33,411 nucleotides of DNA from an uncultured Eubacteriales bacterium (GCA_934503195.1 CAKSVM010000030.1:1-33411), one strand, 5' to 3'; shown: positions 16,397 through 24,533, counted from the stretch's first letter. Numbers and translations are program-made. The notes: a model not told the origin generated them from the sequence alone.

Positions 16397-17638
16397 ATGA
16401 CAGAGATAAAATTCACCGCACAGCCCGACGGGATATTCACCGACAACACCCCGACCGACAAGCCGGAGATCATGATCCCCGACTCGCAGATCCGCGACTA
16501 CACGTCCTTAATCCGCCCCGACCGCGACTGGGAGGCTAAAAAGCGCGGCGACAAGCTCGTCGAGGCTCTGAAGGCGAACATCATCGCCGATTTTGAGAAA
16601 AACGAGGGATACTGTGAGCGTCACCCCGAGGATCACGTCGACATGATGGTTCACGTCTCGACCTTCGCGATAAAGAACGGCTTCATCTACATGACCTACT
16701 ACGCGAACACCGGAACCGAGGCCGAGAACCCGTCGATGCAGGAGGCGAGATTCGCGTTCTGCCCCGAGAACGATCTCCCCGACATGACGATTGTCAGAAT
16801 CCAGAAGGTCGGCGACATTCTCTGCGGAAAGAAAATCGACCGCGTCTATGACACGATTTTCATGGAAAAGGACGACGACACGCTCTACATAATGTGGACC
16901 GCCTCGGCTGACGGGCTCTACTACCGCTTCTACCGCACCTACACGATAAGCACCGCGACGCTCGGCCCGATCTATCCGAATAAGTTCAAGGTCGGCGACG
17001 TGACGAACGATTTTTCGACGACCGGAATTGTCTCGGCTCTGTCGGCAAACGGCATCGGCCACAAGAAGATGAACAGCGATATCGGAATCATGCAGAAGCT
17101 CACGACAAGAGTCGAAAACGGCGAGACCTATTACTACACCGGAGCCTACTCGTGGTACTTCAACTGCATAATCAAGAGCAAGGACTTCATCACGTGGGAA
17201 TACGTTTCGACGCCCGACTTCATAAATCTCTCGCTCTGGGAGAACGCGGTCTATGTCCTCGGCGACAAATGCTGGTATTTTGTCCGTCAGGAGGAGTGCC
17301 AGCAGGGATTTTTGACCTGCTACGATCTCGAAAATGGCGTCTGGTCGACTCCGACGCTGATCCGCGACACGCAGTCGCGCTCGGATTTCATCTTCCATGA
17401 CGGCGAGCTTTATCTCATCCACGCGCCGAAGAACCGCGACGGCTTCGGAATCGTCCGCGTAAACCGCGAAAATCCCGGCGAAAGCAAGGTTGTGGCCGTC
17501 TGCGACATGAACGACAGCCTCTTCTACCCCTACGCCAGAATCTACGGCGGCGACGTGTATATGTCCTACACGGTCGCGAGAAAGCATATAAGACTCTCAA
17601 AGTTCGACGTCGGATTCCTGACTTCCGACCTGAAATAA
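16397..17638 (+). CDS. Probable beta-propeller protein, sialidase/glycosidase-like, function unknown
   Basis: The product has 413 residues, without signal peptide. It has repeated short strands rich in aromatic residues (TFAIKNGFIYMTYYANTG, DTLYIMWTASADGLYYRFYR, YYYTGAYSWYFNCIIKSKDF, DGELYLIHAPKNRDGFGI, GGDVYMSYTVARKHIRLSKF). Each has the form gly-turn-x-hydrophobic strand, as in beta-propeller glycosidases or phosphorylases. No clear Asp box or catalytic motif was recognised. It comes 82 bp after the sialidase-like gene but has its own promoter. A role in breaking down the same imported glycan is a reasonable guess from position. An alternative is a family of propeller proteins without enzyme activity. 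Confidence 0.6.
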   Translation: MTEIKFTAQPDGIFTDNTPTDKPEIMIPDSQIRDYTSLIRPDRDWEAKKRGDKLVEALKANIIADFEKNEGYCERHPEDHVDMMVHVSTFAIKNGFIYMTYYANTGTEAENPSMQEARFAFCPENDLPDMTIVRIQKVGDILCGKKIDRVYDTIFMEKDDDTLYIMWTASADGLYYRFYRTYTISTATLGPIYPNKFKVGDVTNDFSTTGIVSALSANGIGHKKMNSDIGIMQKLTTRVENGETYYYTGAYSWYFNCIIKSKDFITWEYVSTPDFINLSLWENAVYVLGDKCWYFVRQEECQQGFLTCYDLENGVWSTPTLIRDTQSRSDFIFHDGELYLIHAPKNRDGFGIVRVNRENPGESKVVAVCDMNDSLFYPYARIYGGDVYMSYTVARKHIRLSKFDVGFLTSDLK

Positions 17639-17656
17639 ACACGTTTTTAAGAAAAG

Positions 17657-17690
17657 AACCGCGCTTCCGGAAATCCGGGAGCGCGGTTTT
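17657..17690. terminator. Bidirectional terminator between convergent genes
   Basis: A 14-bp stem with one G-T pair (17657-17670 with 17675-17688) has loop AAAT. It is followed by TT and a later TATTTTT on plus, and by CTTTTCTT on minus. It serves the gene at 16397 and the convergent FliB-like gene. Confidence 0.8.
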
Positions 17691-17725
17691 CGTATTTTTC
17701 AGGAAGCGTGATCATTTCCGCCAGA

Positions 17726-18523
17726 TCAGACAAGGCCGGAGATTCCCTCGATCACGAGCGACGTGTTGTCGGGATCGTACTCGGCCTCGGCCGAGATTCT
17801 CCGCGCGGCGTCGGAAAAATCGCCACCGAGTGAAAGCGTCATCAGCGCGTTCGCCGCCGCGAATGTGAGCGCAAAGTCCGGATACTCAAAATACCATCTG
17901 TAAACATAGTACGCCATCAGCCGCCGCGTTCTTTCGTCGGATATGAGATCGGCTGAAAAATTCTCAGGAAAAGCAAGCGGCTCAAGCGTCTCCATTCTTC
18001 CATAAACTTCGCGAAGCCGCTTATAATCAAGCTCCGGAAGCCCGGCTTTTCCGGAAAGCAGCTCTGAAATCAGCCGCGTCTGCCTGTCAAGAAGCGCAAG
18101 CTCATTCGAATCCGGTTCGTATCCGTCGTCCTCGCGGACGAATTCCGGGTCAGCCGAAAGCCACAGCGCGGCCGCTTCCTCACAGCATAGCCCGACTCCG
18201 GCTTCACAGACCGAGCCGTTTTCACTGTAGGAATAAAATCTCGGATGCTCACGGCAGATGTCGCAGAGAATCTCCTCGCCGTGCGAGATTATCAGCTCGC
18301 AAAGGCCGTCGCCGCGCAGAAATTCGCAGCGTCCGCCCTCACGGCAGAGGAGAATTCCGTCGGGAGTCCTTTCGAGAAGCCGCTTTTCGCCGCTGTCAAG
18401 TAGCTTTTCATATCGCGCCGCCGTGTCATCGTCAACATAGATTTCCCATCCCGCGCAGCAGGTGTGGCGGCAGGCCGAAGCCTTGCAGGTGAATTTGTCG
18501 AAGAAAGCGGGTTTTACAAGCAT
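17726..18523 (-). CDS. Cysteine-rich FliB-like protein (flagellin lysine-N-methylase family)
   Basis: The product has 265 residues. Its first 115 residues hold a dense cysteine pattern: C13, C18, C22, C23 (in ACRHTCCAGW), C60, C66, C75, C87, C90, C106, C113 and C114, with CREHPRF near 90-96. This pattern matches FliB-type proteins, which methylate flagellin lysines in Salmonella; metal or iron-sulfur binding is likely. At 265 residues it is shorter than typical FliB (about 370-400), and no flagellar genes are in the window, so another target is possible. Its start overlaps the end of the upstream gene by 10 nt, so the two are in one operon. The C-terminal half is helical with no recognised motif. 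Confidence 0.75.
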   Translation of the reverse strand: MLVKPAFFDKFTCKASACRHTCCAGWEIYVDDDTAARYEKLLDSGEKRLLERTPDGILLCREGGRCEFLRGDGLCELIISHGEEILCDICREHPRFYSYSENGSVCEAGVGLCCEEAAALWLSADPEFVREDDGYEPDSNELALLDRQTRLISELLSGKAGLPELDYKRLREVYGRMETLEPLAFPENFSADLISDERTRRLMAYYVYRWYFEYPDFALTFAAANALMTLSLGGDFSDAARRISAEAEYDPDNTSLVIEGISGLV

Positions 18524-19836
18524 TTGAATCCCTTTTCGGAAAGCGCGCCGCAGAGCTCTGAATAGCGGCCGAAATACTCGTCCTGATCCTTTTTCGGCTT
18601 CGCGCAGGGGCCGAGCGGGCAGACTATCGTCTTCCCGGCGTATGAGAAGCGCAGCACACGATTCCCGGCCTTCGTGCCCGGCGGGGTCATCGTCTTCGAA
18701 GTCATTTCGCCGACGCGGTAGCGCGTGTTGTCAAGGACAAGATGATTCTTCGTCACCTCAATCTTTGACGGCATTCCCGAGAGCTTCGCCCTCTTCTTTC
18801 CGACCGCGATTCCGATCGAGAAAAGGCAGACGACGCCGATCAGAAGAGCCTCCGGTATCACGAACCCCGGCGCGATTATGTAGGCAGCGAGGAAGGCCGC
18901 AACGGCGATCGCGAGGGCGTACAGGATCTTCAGCGTAGTGACTCTCTCGGCGCGCTCCTCGATGTCTCTCCGCGGATAATAAAACACAGCCTTGTGGAAA
19001 TCCTCGCCGTGATCGTGCTCAGAAGCCTTCGGCTTTTCAGAGAGGAACTTTTCGAAATCGCTCGTGTCGGGGAGATCGGAAATTCCGGGAATATTTGTGA
19101 TCTTCGGAGTTTCACAGACCTTCGGCGTTTCAGGAATTCCGGACGTTACGGACGGCTCTGCCGCCGCGGGCTTCACCTTTACCGCAGCCGGTGCCGGAGT
19201 GGTTTTGGCGTCTTTTGCCGATGTAACGGCCGGAACCGACGCCGGTTTCTTCGCGTACGGATTTCTCGCGGCGGCCTCGGCCGACGACGCGCGCGCCGCC
19301 TCGGCGCGCTTTGTGAAGTCGTATCCCGACGCGCGGCTTTCGGTTTTTGCCATATCGGAAATCGTCGTCTGAGTTCCGGCAGTCGGTTTGTCACCCGCGT
19401 CGCGGTTCGCCGCGCTTTTGTTCAGGAAATACGCCTCCTGACGCTTCTTTATCAGCGTCGAAAGCTCCCTGAACGTACCGGACGGAAAATTTTTCAGCAC
19501 GATATCCTCGGTTTTGTCGAACTTTCGCATCTCGGCGTGTAGTGTGTTCTTTCCGCGCTCCGAGAAATACCATTTTTCGTATTTATAAAATGTCGATTTG
19601 TTTCCGGATTTGCTGACGCTGACTCCGTCGCTCCGAACCTCGACCGTGACGATATTCGCGAACTCCCAGATAAACGAGCCGATAAGCGCGAGCCAGAATA
19701 CCGCTAAAACTCCGTCCCCGCTTCCGAACGCGCCGACAAAGATCAGCGCGGCGACAAAGGTGATAACGATCGCCCGGATAATCGCCGCTTTTATTGTCCC
19801 GCCGACCCCGGACTTAAATTTCTTGTTTTCCACCAT
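18514..19836 (-). CDS. Membrane protein with two similar halves and a Pro/Ala-rich linker, unknown function
   Basis: The product has 440 residues. The N-terminal half has two membrane segments (about 15-37 and 42-62), then a beta-rich domain (VTVEVRSDGVSVSKSG to about 125). A low-complexity linker rich in Ala, Pro, Lys and Thr runs about 140-275. The C-terminal half has two membrane segments (about 300-345) followed by a domain KIEVTKNHLVLDNTRYRVGE (about 358-377) to the end. The two halves have the same layout (two TM helices, then a domain like the bacterial PH-like domain), which suggests an internal duplication; this is judged from layout, not from an alignment. It has its own promoter and overlaps the FliB-like gene. 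The function is not recognised. Confidence 0.8.
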   Translation of the reverse strand: MVENKKFKSGVGGTIKAAIIRAIVITFVAALIFVGAFGSGDGVLAVFWLALIGSFIWEFANIVTVEVRSDGVSVSKSGNKSTFYKYEKWYFSERGKNTLHAEMRKFDKTEDIVLKNFPSGTFRELSTLIKKRQEAYFLNKSAANRDAGDKPTAGTQTTISDMAKTESRASGYDFTKRAEAARASSAEAAARNPYAKKPASVPAVTSAKDAKTTPAPAAVKVKPAAAEPSVTSGIPETPKVCETPKITNIPGISDLPDTSDFEKFLSEKPKASEHDHGEDFHKAVFYYPRRDIEERAERVTTLKILYALAIAVAAFLAAYIIAPGFVIPEALLIGVVCLFSIGIAVGKKRAKLSGMPSKIEVTKNHLVLDNTRYRVGEMTSKTMTPPGTKAGNRVLRFSYAGKTIVCPLGPCAKPKKDQDEYFGRYSELCGALSEKGFKCL

Positions 19837-19868
19837 GATTCCTGCCTTTCTCTTTTCTATCAGATATT

Positions 19869-19897
19869 ATTATATCATATCTCGGCCGCAAAATCAA
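19869..19897 (-). promoter_or_regulatory. Promoter of the membrane protein-FliB operon
   Basis: TTGATT (19897 to 19892), a 17-bp spacer ending TGA and TATAAT (19874 to 19869) on the minus strand, 32 bp before the start at 19836. Confidence 0.75.
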
Positions 19898-19904
19898 GAG
19901 GAAA

Positions 19905-19947
19905 ACGAAAAAAGCCGTTCCGGCCGGAAAATCCGGCCGGAACGGCT
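19905..19947 (-). terminator. Terminator after the GH109-like gene
   Basis: A perfect 15-bp stem (19913-19927 with 19933-19947) has loop AAAAT. On the minus strand it is followed by TTTTTCGTTTTCC. Confidence 0.85.
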
Positions 19948-19961
19948 GATTATCGGTTATA

Positions 19962-21194
19962 TCAGAACAGTTCCTCGCAGACTTCCTCAAGGCAGTACTT
20001 CGAGCGGACCGGCTCCGCGCGGCGAAGCCACTTGCCGTTCGTGAAATCCGGGATCGCGACCGGCATCGACCCGCAGGCGATCGAATCCTCCGAAAGCGGG
20101 GTGATGGCCATCCACGAAGCCGTGTCGTAGACGTCGATCGGCGTCTGCTTCTGCTCCTTGACCGCCTCGACGAATCCGCGCATGACGAGATAATCCATGC
20201 CGCCGTGTCCGCCGACCGCCTCGTAGCCTCTCCAGAGCGGGTGCATATACTCGCCGAAGTATTCGTTGAGGCTCGTCCACTTGTGTCCCCACGACGGTCC
20301 GTTGTCAAGGCCGTCAAAGAGAACGCCGTACTTGTCCTCGCTCCAGATTCCCTTGGTTCCCTGAACGAGATTTCCGCGCGAATAGGGACGCGGAAGCGTT
20401 GTGTCGTGCGTCAGGACTATCGTCTGGCCGTGCGCGCACTTTATGCAGGTCGTGACGACGTCGCCCTCGGCGAAGGTAGCGTTCGCGTTCTCAAACTCAC
20501 TTCCCTTGTGGTCGTTTATCCACTTGTGGAGTCCGGCCGACTTTGTCGACATGGCGGTCAGTGAGATCATGCGGTTGCCGCGGTTGATGTCGAGATACTT
20601 CGCGATCGGTCCGAGCTCGTGAGTCGGATAAAGCTCGCCGTTGCGGTTCAGATAGTTGCGCATACGGTAATGACGGTTCACGCCGCCGAGCGAAACCTCG
20701 TCGCGCAGATCGTGACGGTATCCGCCCTCGCAGTGAATCACCTCGCCGAAGAGACCCTTCTTTATCATATTGAGAATCGTCATCTCTTCCTTGCCGTAGC
20801 AGCAGTTTTCGAGCATCATGCAGGGAATTTTCGTCCTCTCGTAGGTGTGGACGAGCTGCCAGCACTGATCAAGCGAATACGCGCCGCCGACCTCGGTCGC
20901 GACGTACTTTCCGGCGAGCATCGAGTCGACGCAGATATCGACATGAGCCTCCCACGCTGACGGTGTGATGATCGCGTCGATCTCCTTCATTTCGAGAAGC
21001 CGATGATAATCTGTGACTGCCGCCGGGGACTTTCCGCGCTTGTCCTCGACAAGCTTGCGTCCCCTTTCGGTTCTGTCCTCGTATTCGTCGCATACGCCGA
21101 CAATCTCGACGTCAGGCATGGTATTAAGAACCATTTCGAGAAGACCGTATCCGCGTCCTCCGAGTCCTACCCAGCCTACATTTATTTTTTCCAT
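19962..21194 (-). CDS. Gfo/Idh/MocA-family protein, probable GH109 glycosidase
   Basis: The product has 410 residues from the ATG at 21194, after AAAGGAGGT. The Rossmann motif VGWVGLGGRGYG is at about 6-17, with the NAD-binding acidic residue in GVCDEYED. GH109-like blocks follow: CMMLENCCYGKEEM (about 125-138), GLFGEVIHCEGGYRHDLR (about 147-164), LYPTHELGPIAKYLDINRGN (about 188-207, with His192) and GGHGGMDYLVMRGF near 333. GH109 enzymes (alpha-N-acetylgalactosaminidases) act through an NAD-dependent redox mechanism. The usual Gfo/Idh E-K-P motif is replaced by ATEVGGA, as in that subgroup. No signal peptide is seen, so action in the cytoplasm is likely. It is a single-gene unit. A related sugar dehydrogenase function cannot be excluded. 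Confidence 0.8.
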   Translation of the reverse strand: MEKINVGWVGLGGRGYGLLEMVLNTMPDVEIVGVCDEYEDRTERGRKLVEDKRGKSPAAVTDYHRLLEMKEIDAIITPSAWEAHVDICVDSMLAGKYVATEVGGAYSLDQCWQLVHTYERTKIPCMMLENCCYGKEEMTILNMIKKGLFGEVIHCEGGYRHDLRDEVSLGGVNRHYRMRNYLNRNGELYPTHELGPIAKYLDINRGNRMISLTAMSTKSAGLHKWINDHKGSEFENANATFAEGDVVTTCIKCAHGQTIVLTHDTTLPRPYSRGNLVQGTKGIWSEDKYGVLFDGLDNGPSWGHKWTSLNEYFGEYMHPLWRGYEAVGGHGGMDYLVMRGFVEAVKEQKQTPIDVYDTASWMAITPLSEDSIACGSMPVAIPDFTNGKWLRRAEPVRSKYCLEEVCEELF

Positions 21195-21224
21195 AGAGCT
21201 AACCTCCTTTTATTTGGTGATTGC

Positions 21225-21253
21225 ATTATACCATACACCGACCGATTTGTAAA
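21225..21253 (-). promoter_or_regulatory. Promoter of the GH109-like gene
   Basis: TTTACA (21253 to 21248), a 17-bp spacer ending TGG and TATAAT (21230 to 21225) on the minus strand. Confidence 0.8.
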
Positions 21254-21314
21254 GGGTTTTTTTGAAATTCGCTAGAGAACAACACGAAAACCGGAATTTT
21301 GTCCACCTCACGCG

Positions 21315-21344
21315 AAAACGCCCGCCACAAAGGGCGGACGTTTT
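21315..21344 (-). terminator. Terminator after the SBP at 21359
   Basis: A 12-bp stem with one mismatch (21315-21326 with 21333-21344) has a 6-nt loop and ends in TTTT on the minus strand. Confidence 0.65.
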
Positions 21345-21358
21345 CCGGAATCTTATGA

Positions 21359-22825
21359 TTACTTGGAGTTGAATTTATCCATCGCGGTCTTCATCTCAGT
21401 CTCGGTAGCGTCCTTGTACTGCGCGATGATCGAAGCCGCACCACCCTTTCCGCTTCTGATAGCCTCGGCGAGGTGAGCGCGCAGATCGTTTCCGAATCCG
21501 AACGCGTAAGCCGTGTAATAGGTTCTCGTGTCGCGGATGATGTCAAGCATCTCACTGGTCTCCTCGTCACGGATATGCTTTAACTGAAGTACGACGTCAT
21601 AATACTTCGGCACAACGTCGCGGTAGGAGAGATAGGACATAGCGTCGAGAATGATCGAAGCCGACTCAAGATCGGGGTTAGATACCGGAACGGTGAGGAA
21701 GTAGGTCCAGACCGCGATCGGGCTTATGTAATTCTCCTGATCGGCGTCATACTTGGGCATCGGAACGATTCCGTAGTCGTCCTTCATATCGGAGAACTTT
21801 CCGCCGCCGTTGCCGCCCTTGATCTCCATTCCGCAGAACATCGCGCGTCCGGCCGCGTAAACCGACTCGTAATGGCTTCCGTTGGTACGGTCGTTCGAGA
21901 AGAACGCGGTTCCCTCTTCGCCGAAGATCTTGGTGAGTTTATCAGAAACATCATAGAAGTTTCCGGTTCCGGCAGTAAGCTTCGGTTCGCCGTCGATGAA
22001 TCTTATCTGCTTGTTGTTCGTCGCGACATAAGCCTGCGTCATGAAGTCCGGACACATCGAGGTGAAGCCGTAGACGCTGTTTCCGTCCTTGTTCCACGCC
22101 CAATTCTCATCGCCGTTGAGATTGGCTCCGACCGAGATATACTTGTAAAGCTCGTCAAAAGTCCACTTTCCGTCGCGGACGAGCTGATACGGAAGGTCTA
22201 GCCCGTGATCCTCAACCATGCGGCGGTTGAAGTACATACACCACGACATTTCGAAGTTGTGGAGCGTGAGGTCACTGTTCGCGAAGTAAAGAGCCCTGTC
22301 CTTGCCGACATAAGCGTCAGAAATGACAGACTGATCCCACCACGGCTGATCAAAGTTGAAGCCCGAACCATCGGTGAGATCGTGGAACATTCCCTCGGTG
22401 ATGAGCGCGCCCATGTTGTAGGTCAGCGGATACGCCGCCTGATAGAGATTGTCGCCCGCGGTGACTGCGAGCTTGACCGCCTCGCAGACGTCCTCTTCAC
22501 GTTTTTCGACGATCTTCACCTTGAAAGCGTCCTCAACCGCCGCGTTGCGCGCCCATGTGGCGTCGTCGAGAATGTCGCCGGTCTGGGTCTCGATCCAGAT
22601 ATCGCGGTATGATTCGCCCTTCTTTCCCATCACACCTTGCTGAAGAATAACAAATTCCTTGCCGCCCATGTCGAGATTGGGGAAAACATACTCATCCTGA
22701 GCCGCGCCCTCGGTCGTCGTTTCGCCGGACGGCGTAGTCTCGCCGGGATCAACAGTTTCCGATCCGCACGAGGTGTAAGTAAGGAGCAGGAGAGCCGCGA
22801 GAATAAGGGTAAATTTCCGTTTCAT
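21359..22825 (-). CDS. Extracellular solute-binding lipoprotein, downstream tandem copy
   Basis: The product has 488 residues; the ATG at 22825 follows AGGAGG. The signal peptide is identical to that of the copy at 22991 and ends in YTSC (Cys20). Blocks include GDILDDATWARNAAVEDAF, FDQPWWDQSVISDAYVGKD, YQLVRDGKWTFDELYKY, NLNGDENWAWNKDG, DYGIVPMPKYDADQENY and IRDEETSEMLDIIRDTRTYY. It differs from the neighbouring copy mainly in the linker, around residues 60-75 and in the last 30 residues, so the pair is a recent tandem duplication. It should bind an oligosaccharide. It is transcribed from its own promoter with the 26-bp element next to the -35 box, which points to shared control by the AraC regulator at 24567. 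Confidence 0.92.
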   Translation of the reverse strand: MKRKFTLILAALLLLTYTSCGSETVDPGETTPSGETTTEGAAQDEYVFPNLDMGGKEFVILQQGVMGKKGESYRDIWIETQTGDILDDATWARNAAVEDAFKVKIVEKREEDVCEAVKLAVTAGDNLYQAAYPLTYNMGALITEGMFHDLTDGSGFNFDQPWWDQSVISDAYVGKDRALYFANSDLTLHNFEMSWCMYFNRRMVEDHGLDLPYQLVRDGKWTFDELYKYISVGANLNGDENWAWNKDGNSVYGFTSMCPDFMTQAYVATNNKQIRFIDGEPKLTAGTGNFYDVSDKLTKIFGEEGTAFFSNDRTNGSHYESVYAAGRAMFCGMEIKGGNGGGKFSDMKDDYGIVPMPKYDADQENYISPIAVWTYFLTVPVSNPDLESASIILDAMSYLSYRDVVPKYYDVVLQLKHIRDEETSEMLDIIRDTRTYYTAYAFGFGNDLRAHLAEAIRSGKGGAASIIAQYKDATETEMKTAMDKFNSK

Positions 22826-22861
22826 AAAAAACCTCCTGAAAATTTAATATTTTCTATTGAC

Positions 22862-22890
22862 ATTATACTCCAAATAATGTATAATATCAA
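22862..22890 (-). promoter_or_regulatory. Promoter of the SBP at 21359
   Basis: TTGATA (22890 to 22885), a 17-bp spacer and TATAAT (22867 to 22862) on the minus strand. Confidence 0.8.
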
Positions 22891-22916
22891 TGACAGAATT
22901 ACACATCTGTATGTCA
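22891..22916. promoter_or_regulatory. Candidate AraC operator, copy A
   Basis: A 26-bp element begins TGACA and ends TGTCA (an inverted repeat) and directly abuts the -35 box of the SBP at 21359. It matches the element at 24508-24533 at 19 of 26 positions by hand count, with the same spacing to the promoter. A position against the -35 box is typical for AraC-type activators. Confidence 0.6.
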
Positions 22917-22938
22917 TAACAGGAACAACGGTAAGGGC

Positions 22939-22971
22939 AAAAAAATGCCCGCCCCTCGGGACGGACATTTT
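22939..22971 (-). terminator. Terminator after the SBP at 22991
   Basis: A 13-bp stem with two G-T pairs, read on the minus strand as AAAATGTCCGTCC with GGGCGGGCATTTT-like pairing, is followed by seven T. Confidence 0.8.
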
Positions 22972-22990
22972 ATGAATGAATCGCTTATTT

Positions 22991-24442
22991 TCAGTTGAAC
23001 TTTTCCATCGTCGACTTCATATAAGTCTCGGTGGCGTCCTTGAGCGAAGCGACAATCGAAGCCGCGCCGCCCTTTCCGCTCTTAGCGGCGTTGGCGAGCT
23101 GGTCGCGCAGATCTCCGCCGAAGCCGAATGCGTAAGCGGTGTAGTAGGTTCTGGTGTCGCGGATGATGTCGAGCATTTCGCTCGTCTCCTCGTCGCGGAT
23201 ATGCTTGACCTGAAGCACGACGTCGTAGTACTTCGGCACGATATCACGGTAGGAGAGATACGACATGGCGTCGAGAATGATCGAGGCCGACTCAAGATCG
23301 GGGTTAGAAACCGGAACGGTGAGGAAGTAGGTCCAGACCGCGATCGGGCTTACGTAATTCTCCTGATTCGTGTCGTACTTGGGCATCGGGACGATTCCGT
23401 AGTCGTCGTTCATCTCGGCAAATCTTCCGCCGCCGTTTCCGCCCTTGATCTCCATGCCGCAGAACATCGAGCGTCCGGCCGCGAAGACATTCTCATAGTG
23501 GCTTCCATTAGTGCGGTCATTCGAGAAGAAGGCGGTTCCCTCTTCGCCGAAGATCTTGGTGAGCTTGTCGGAAACGTCATAGAAGTTTCCGGTTCCGGCC
23601 ATGAGCTTTGGCTCGCCGTCGATGAATCTTATCTGCTTGTTGTTCGTCGCGACATAAGCCTGAGTGAAGAAGTCGGGCGACATCGAAGTGAATCCATAGA
23701 CGCTCTTTCCGTCCTTGTTCCAGCCCCACGACTCGTCGCCGTTGAGGTTGGCTCCGACCGAGATGTACTTGTAAAGCTCGTCAAAGGTCCACTTTCCGTC
23801 GCGGACGAGCTGATACGGGAGGTCAAGCTGATGATCCTCGACCATGCGGCGGTTGAAGTACATACACCACGACATTTCGAAGTTATGTAACGTGAGGTCG
23901 CTGTTCGCGAAGTAAAGTGCCTTGTCCTTGCCGACATAAGCGTCAGAGATGACCGACTGATCCCACCACGGCTGGTCGAAGTTGAAGCCCGAACCCTCAT
24001 TGAGGTTATGAAAGATTCCCTCGCTCATCAGCGCGCCCATCGTGTTGGTCAGCGGGAAGGCGGCCTGATAGAGATTGTCTCCCGCGGTCGCAGCGAGTCT
24101 TATCGCCTCGTTGACGTCGGCCTCGCGCTTCTGGACGATCTTGACCTTGAATTTGTCCTCAATCGTAACATTGCGCGCCCATGTGGCGTCGTCGAGAATG
24201 TCTCCGGTCTGAGTCTCGACCTCAATCGTGTTGTAGGAATCATAGGTGACGTCGCGCTGGAGCATGACGAATTCCTTGCCGCCCATGTTGAGTTCGGGGA
24301 ATACATACTCGTCCTTGGTCTCGCCCTCGGTGGTCGTCTCACCCGACGGTGTGGTCTCGCTCGGGTCGGTGGTTCCCGATCCGCACGAGGTGTAGGTCAG
24401 AAGGAGAAGTGCCGCGAGGATAAGAGTGAATTTACGTTTCAT
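22991..24442 (-). CDS. Extracellular solute-binding lipoprotein, upstream tandem copy
   Basis: The product has 483 residues from the ATG at 24442 (after AGGAGG); the in-frame extension to 24478 is not needed. It has the same signal peptide as its neighbour (YTSC, Cys20). It keeps all family blocks: GDILDDATWARNVTIEDKF, FDQPWWDQSV, YQLVRDGKWTFDELYKY, NLNGDESWGWNKDG, DYGIVPMPKYDTNQENY and IRDEETSEMLDII. It lies divergent from the AraC gene at 24567 with the candidate operator in the 124-bp gap. Keeping two near-identical binding proteins under the same element suggests either higher dosage or a shift in ligand range; the residues that differ would have to be mapped on a structure to tell. No permease gene is adjacent. 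Confidence 0.92.
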   Translation of the reverse strand: MKRKFTLILAALLLLTYTSCGSGTTDPSETTPSGETTTEGETKDEYVFPELNMGGKEFVMLQRDVTYDSYNTIEVETQTGDILDDATWARNVTIEDKFKVKIVQKREADVNEAIRLAATAGDNLYQAAFPLTNTMGALMSEGIFHNLNEGSGFNFDQPWWDQSVISDAYVGKDKALYFANSDLTLHNFEMSWCMYFNRRMVEDHQLDLPYQLVRDGKWTFDELYKYISVGANLNGDESWGWNKDGKSVYGFTSMSPDFFTQAYVATNNKQIRFIDGEPKLMAGTGNFYDVSDKLTKIFGEEGTAFFSNDRTNGSHYENVFAAGRSMFCGMEIKGGNGGGRFAEMNDDYGIVPMPKYDTNQENYVSPIAVWTYFLTVPVSNPDLESASIILDAMSYLSYRDIVPKYYDVVLQVKHIRDEETSEMLDIIRDTRTYYTAYAFGFGGDLRDQLANAAKSGKGGAASIVASLKDATETYMKSTMEKFN

Positions 24443-24478
24443 AAAAATGCCTCCTGAAATATCAATTTTTATATTCAT

Positions 24479-24507
24479 ATTATACTATAAATAATCTAGA
24501 ATGTAAA
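24479..24507 (-). promoter_or_regulatory. Promoter of the SBP at 22991
   Basis: TTTACA (24507 to 24502), a 17-bp spacer and TATAAT (24484 to 24479) on the minus strand. On the plus strand, TTCATA (24474-24479) and TAGAAT (24497-24502), also 17 bp apart, could drive the araC gene and would place its start inside the operator. Confidence 0.75.
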
Positions 24508-24533
24508 TGACGAAATCAGACATTTATGTGTCA
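24508..24533. promoter_or_regulatory. Candidate AraC operator, copy B
   Basis: The 26-bp element begins TGACG and ends TGTCA, directly abuts the -35 box of the SBP at 22991 and lies 33 bp before the araC start. It is the partner of the element at 22891-22916. Confidence 0.6.

Larger units (their letters stand above)
21359..24533 (-). repeat. Tandem duplication: SBP gene with its promoter and operator, two copies
   Basis: Unit one spans 21359-22916 and unit two 22991-24533. Each holds an SBP gene, a 17-bp-spaced promoter and the same upstream element. The proteins are very similar along the whole length by eye. Coding similarity extends into the promoters, which shows that the whole transcription unit was copied. 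Confidence 0.85.

Noticed and set aside
11429..17587. Long open frames opposite the FAD gene, the sialidase-like gene and the propeller gene
   Set aside because: They lie antisense to well-supported genes, have no ribosome sites and read as Arg/Val/Asp-rich sequence, as expected from codon bias of the real strand.
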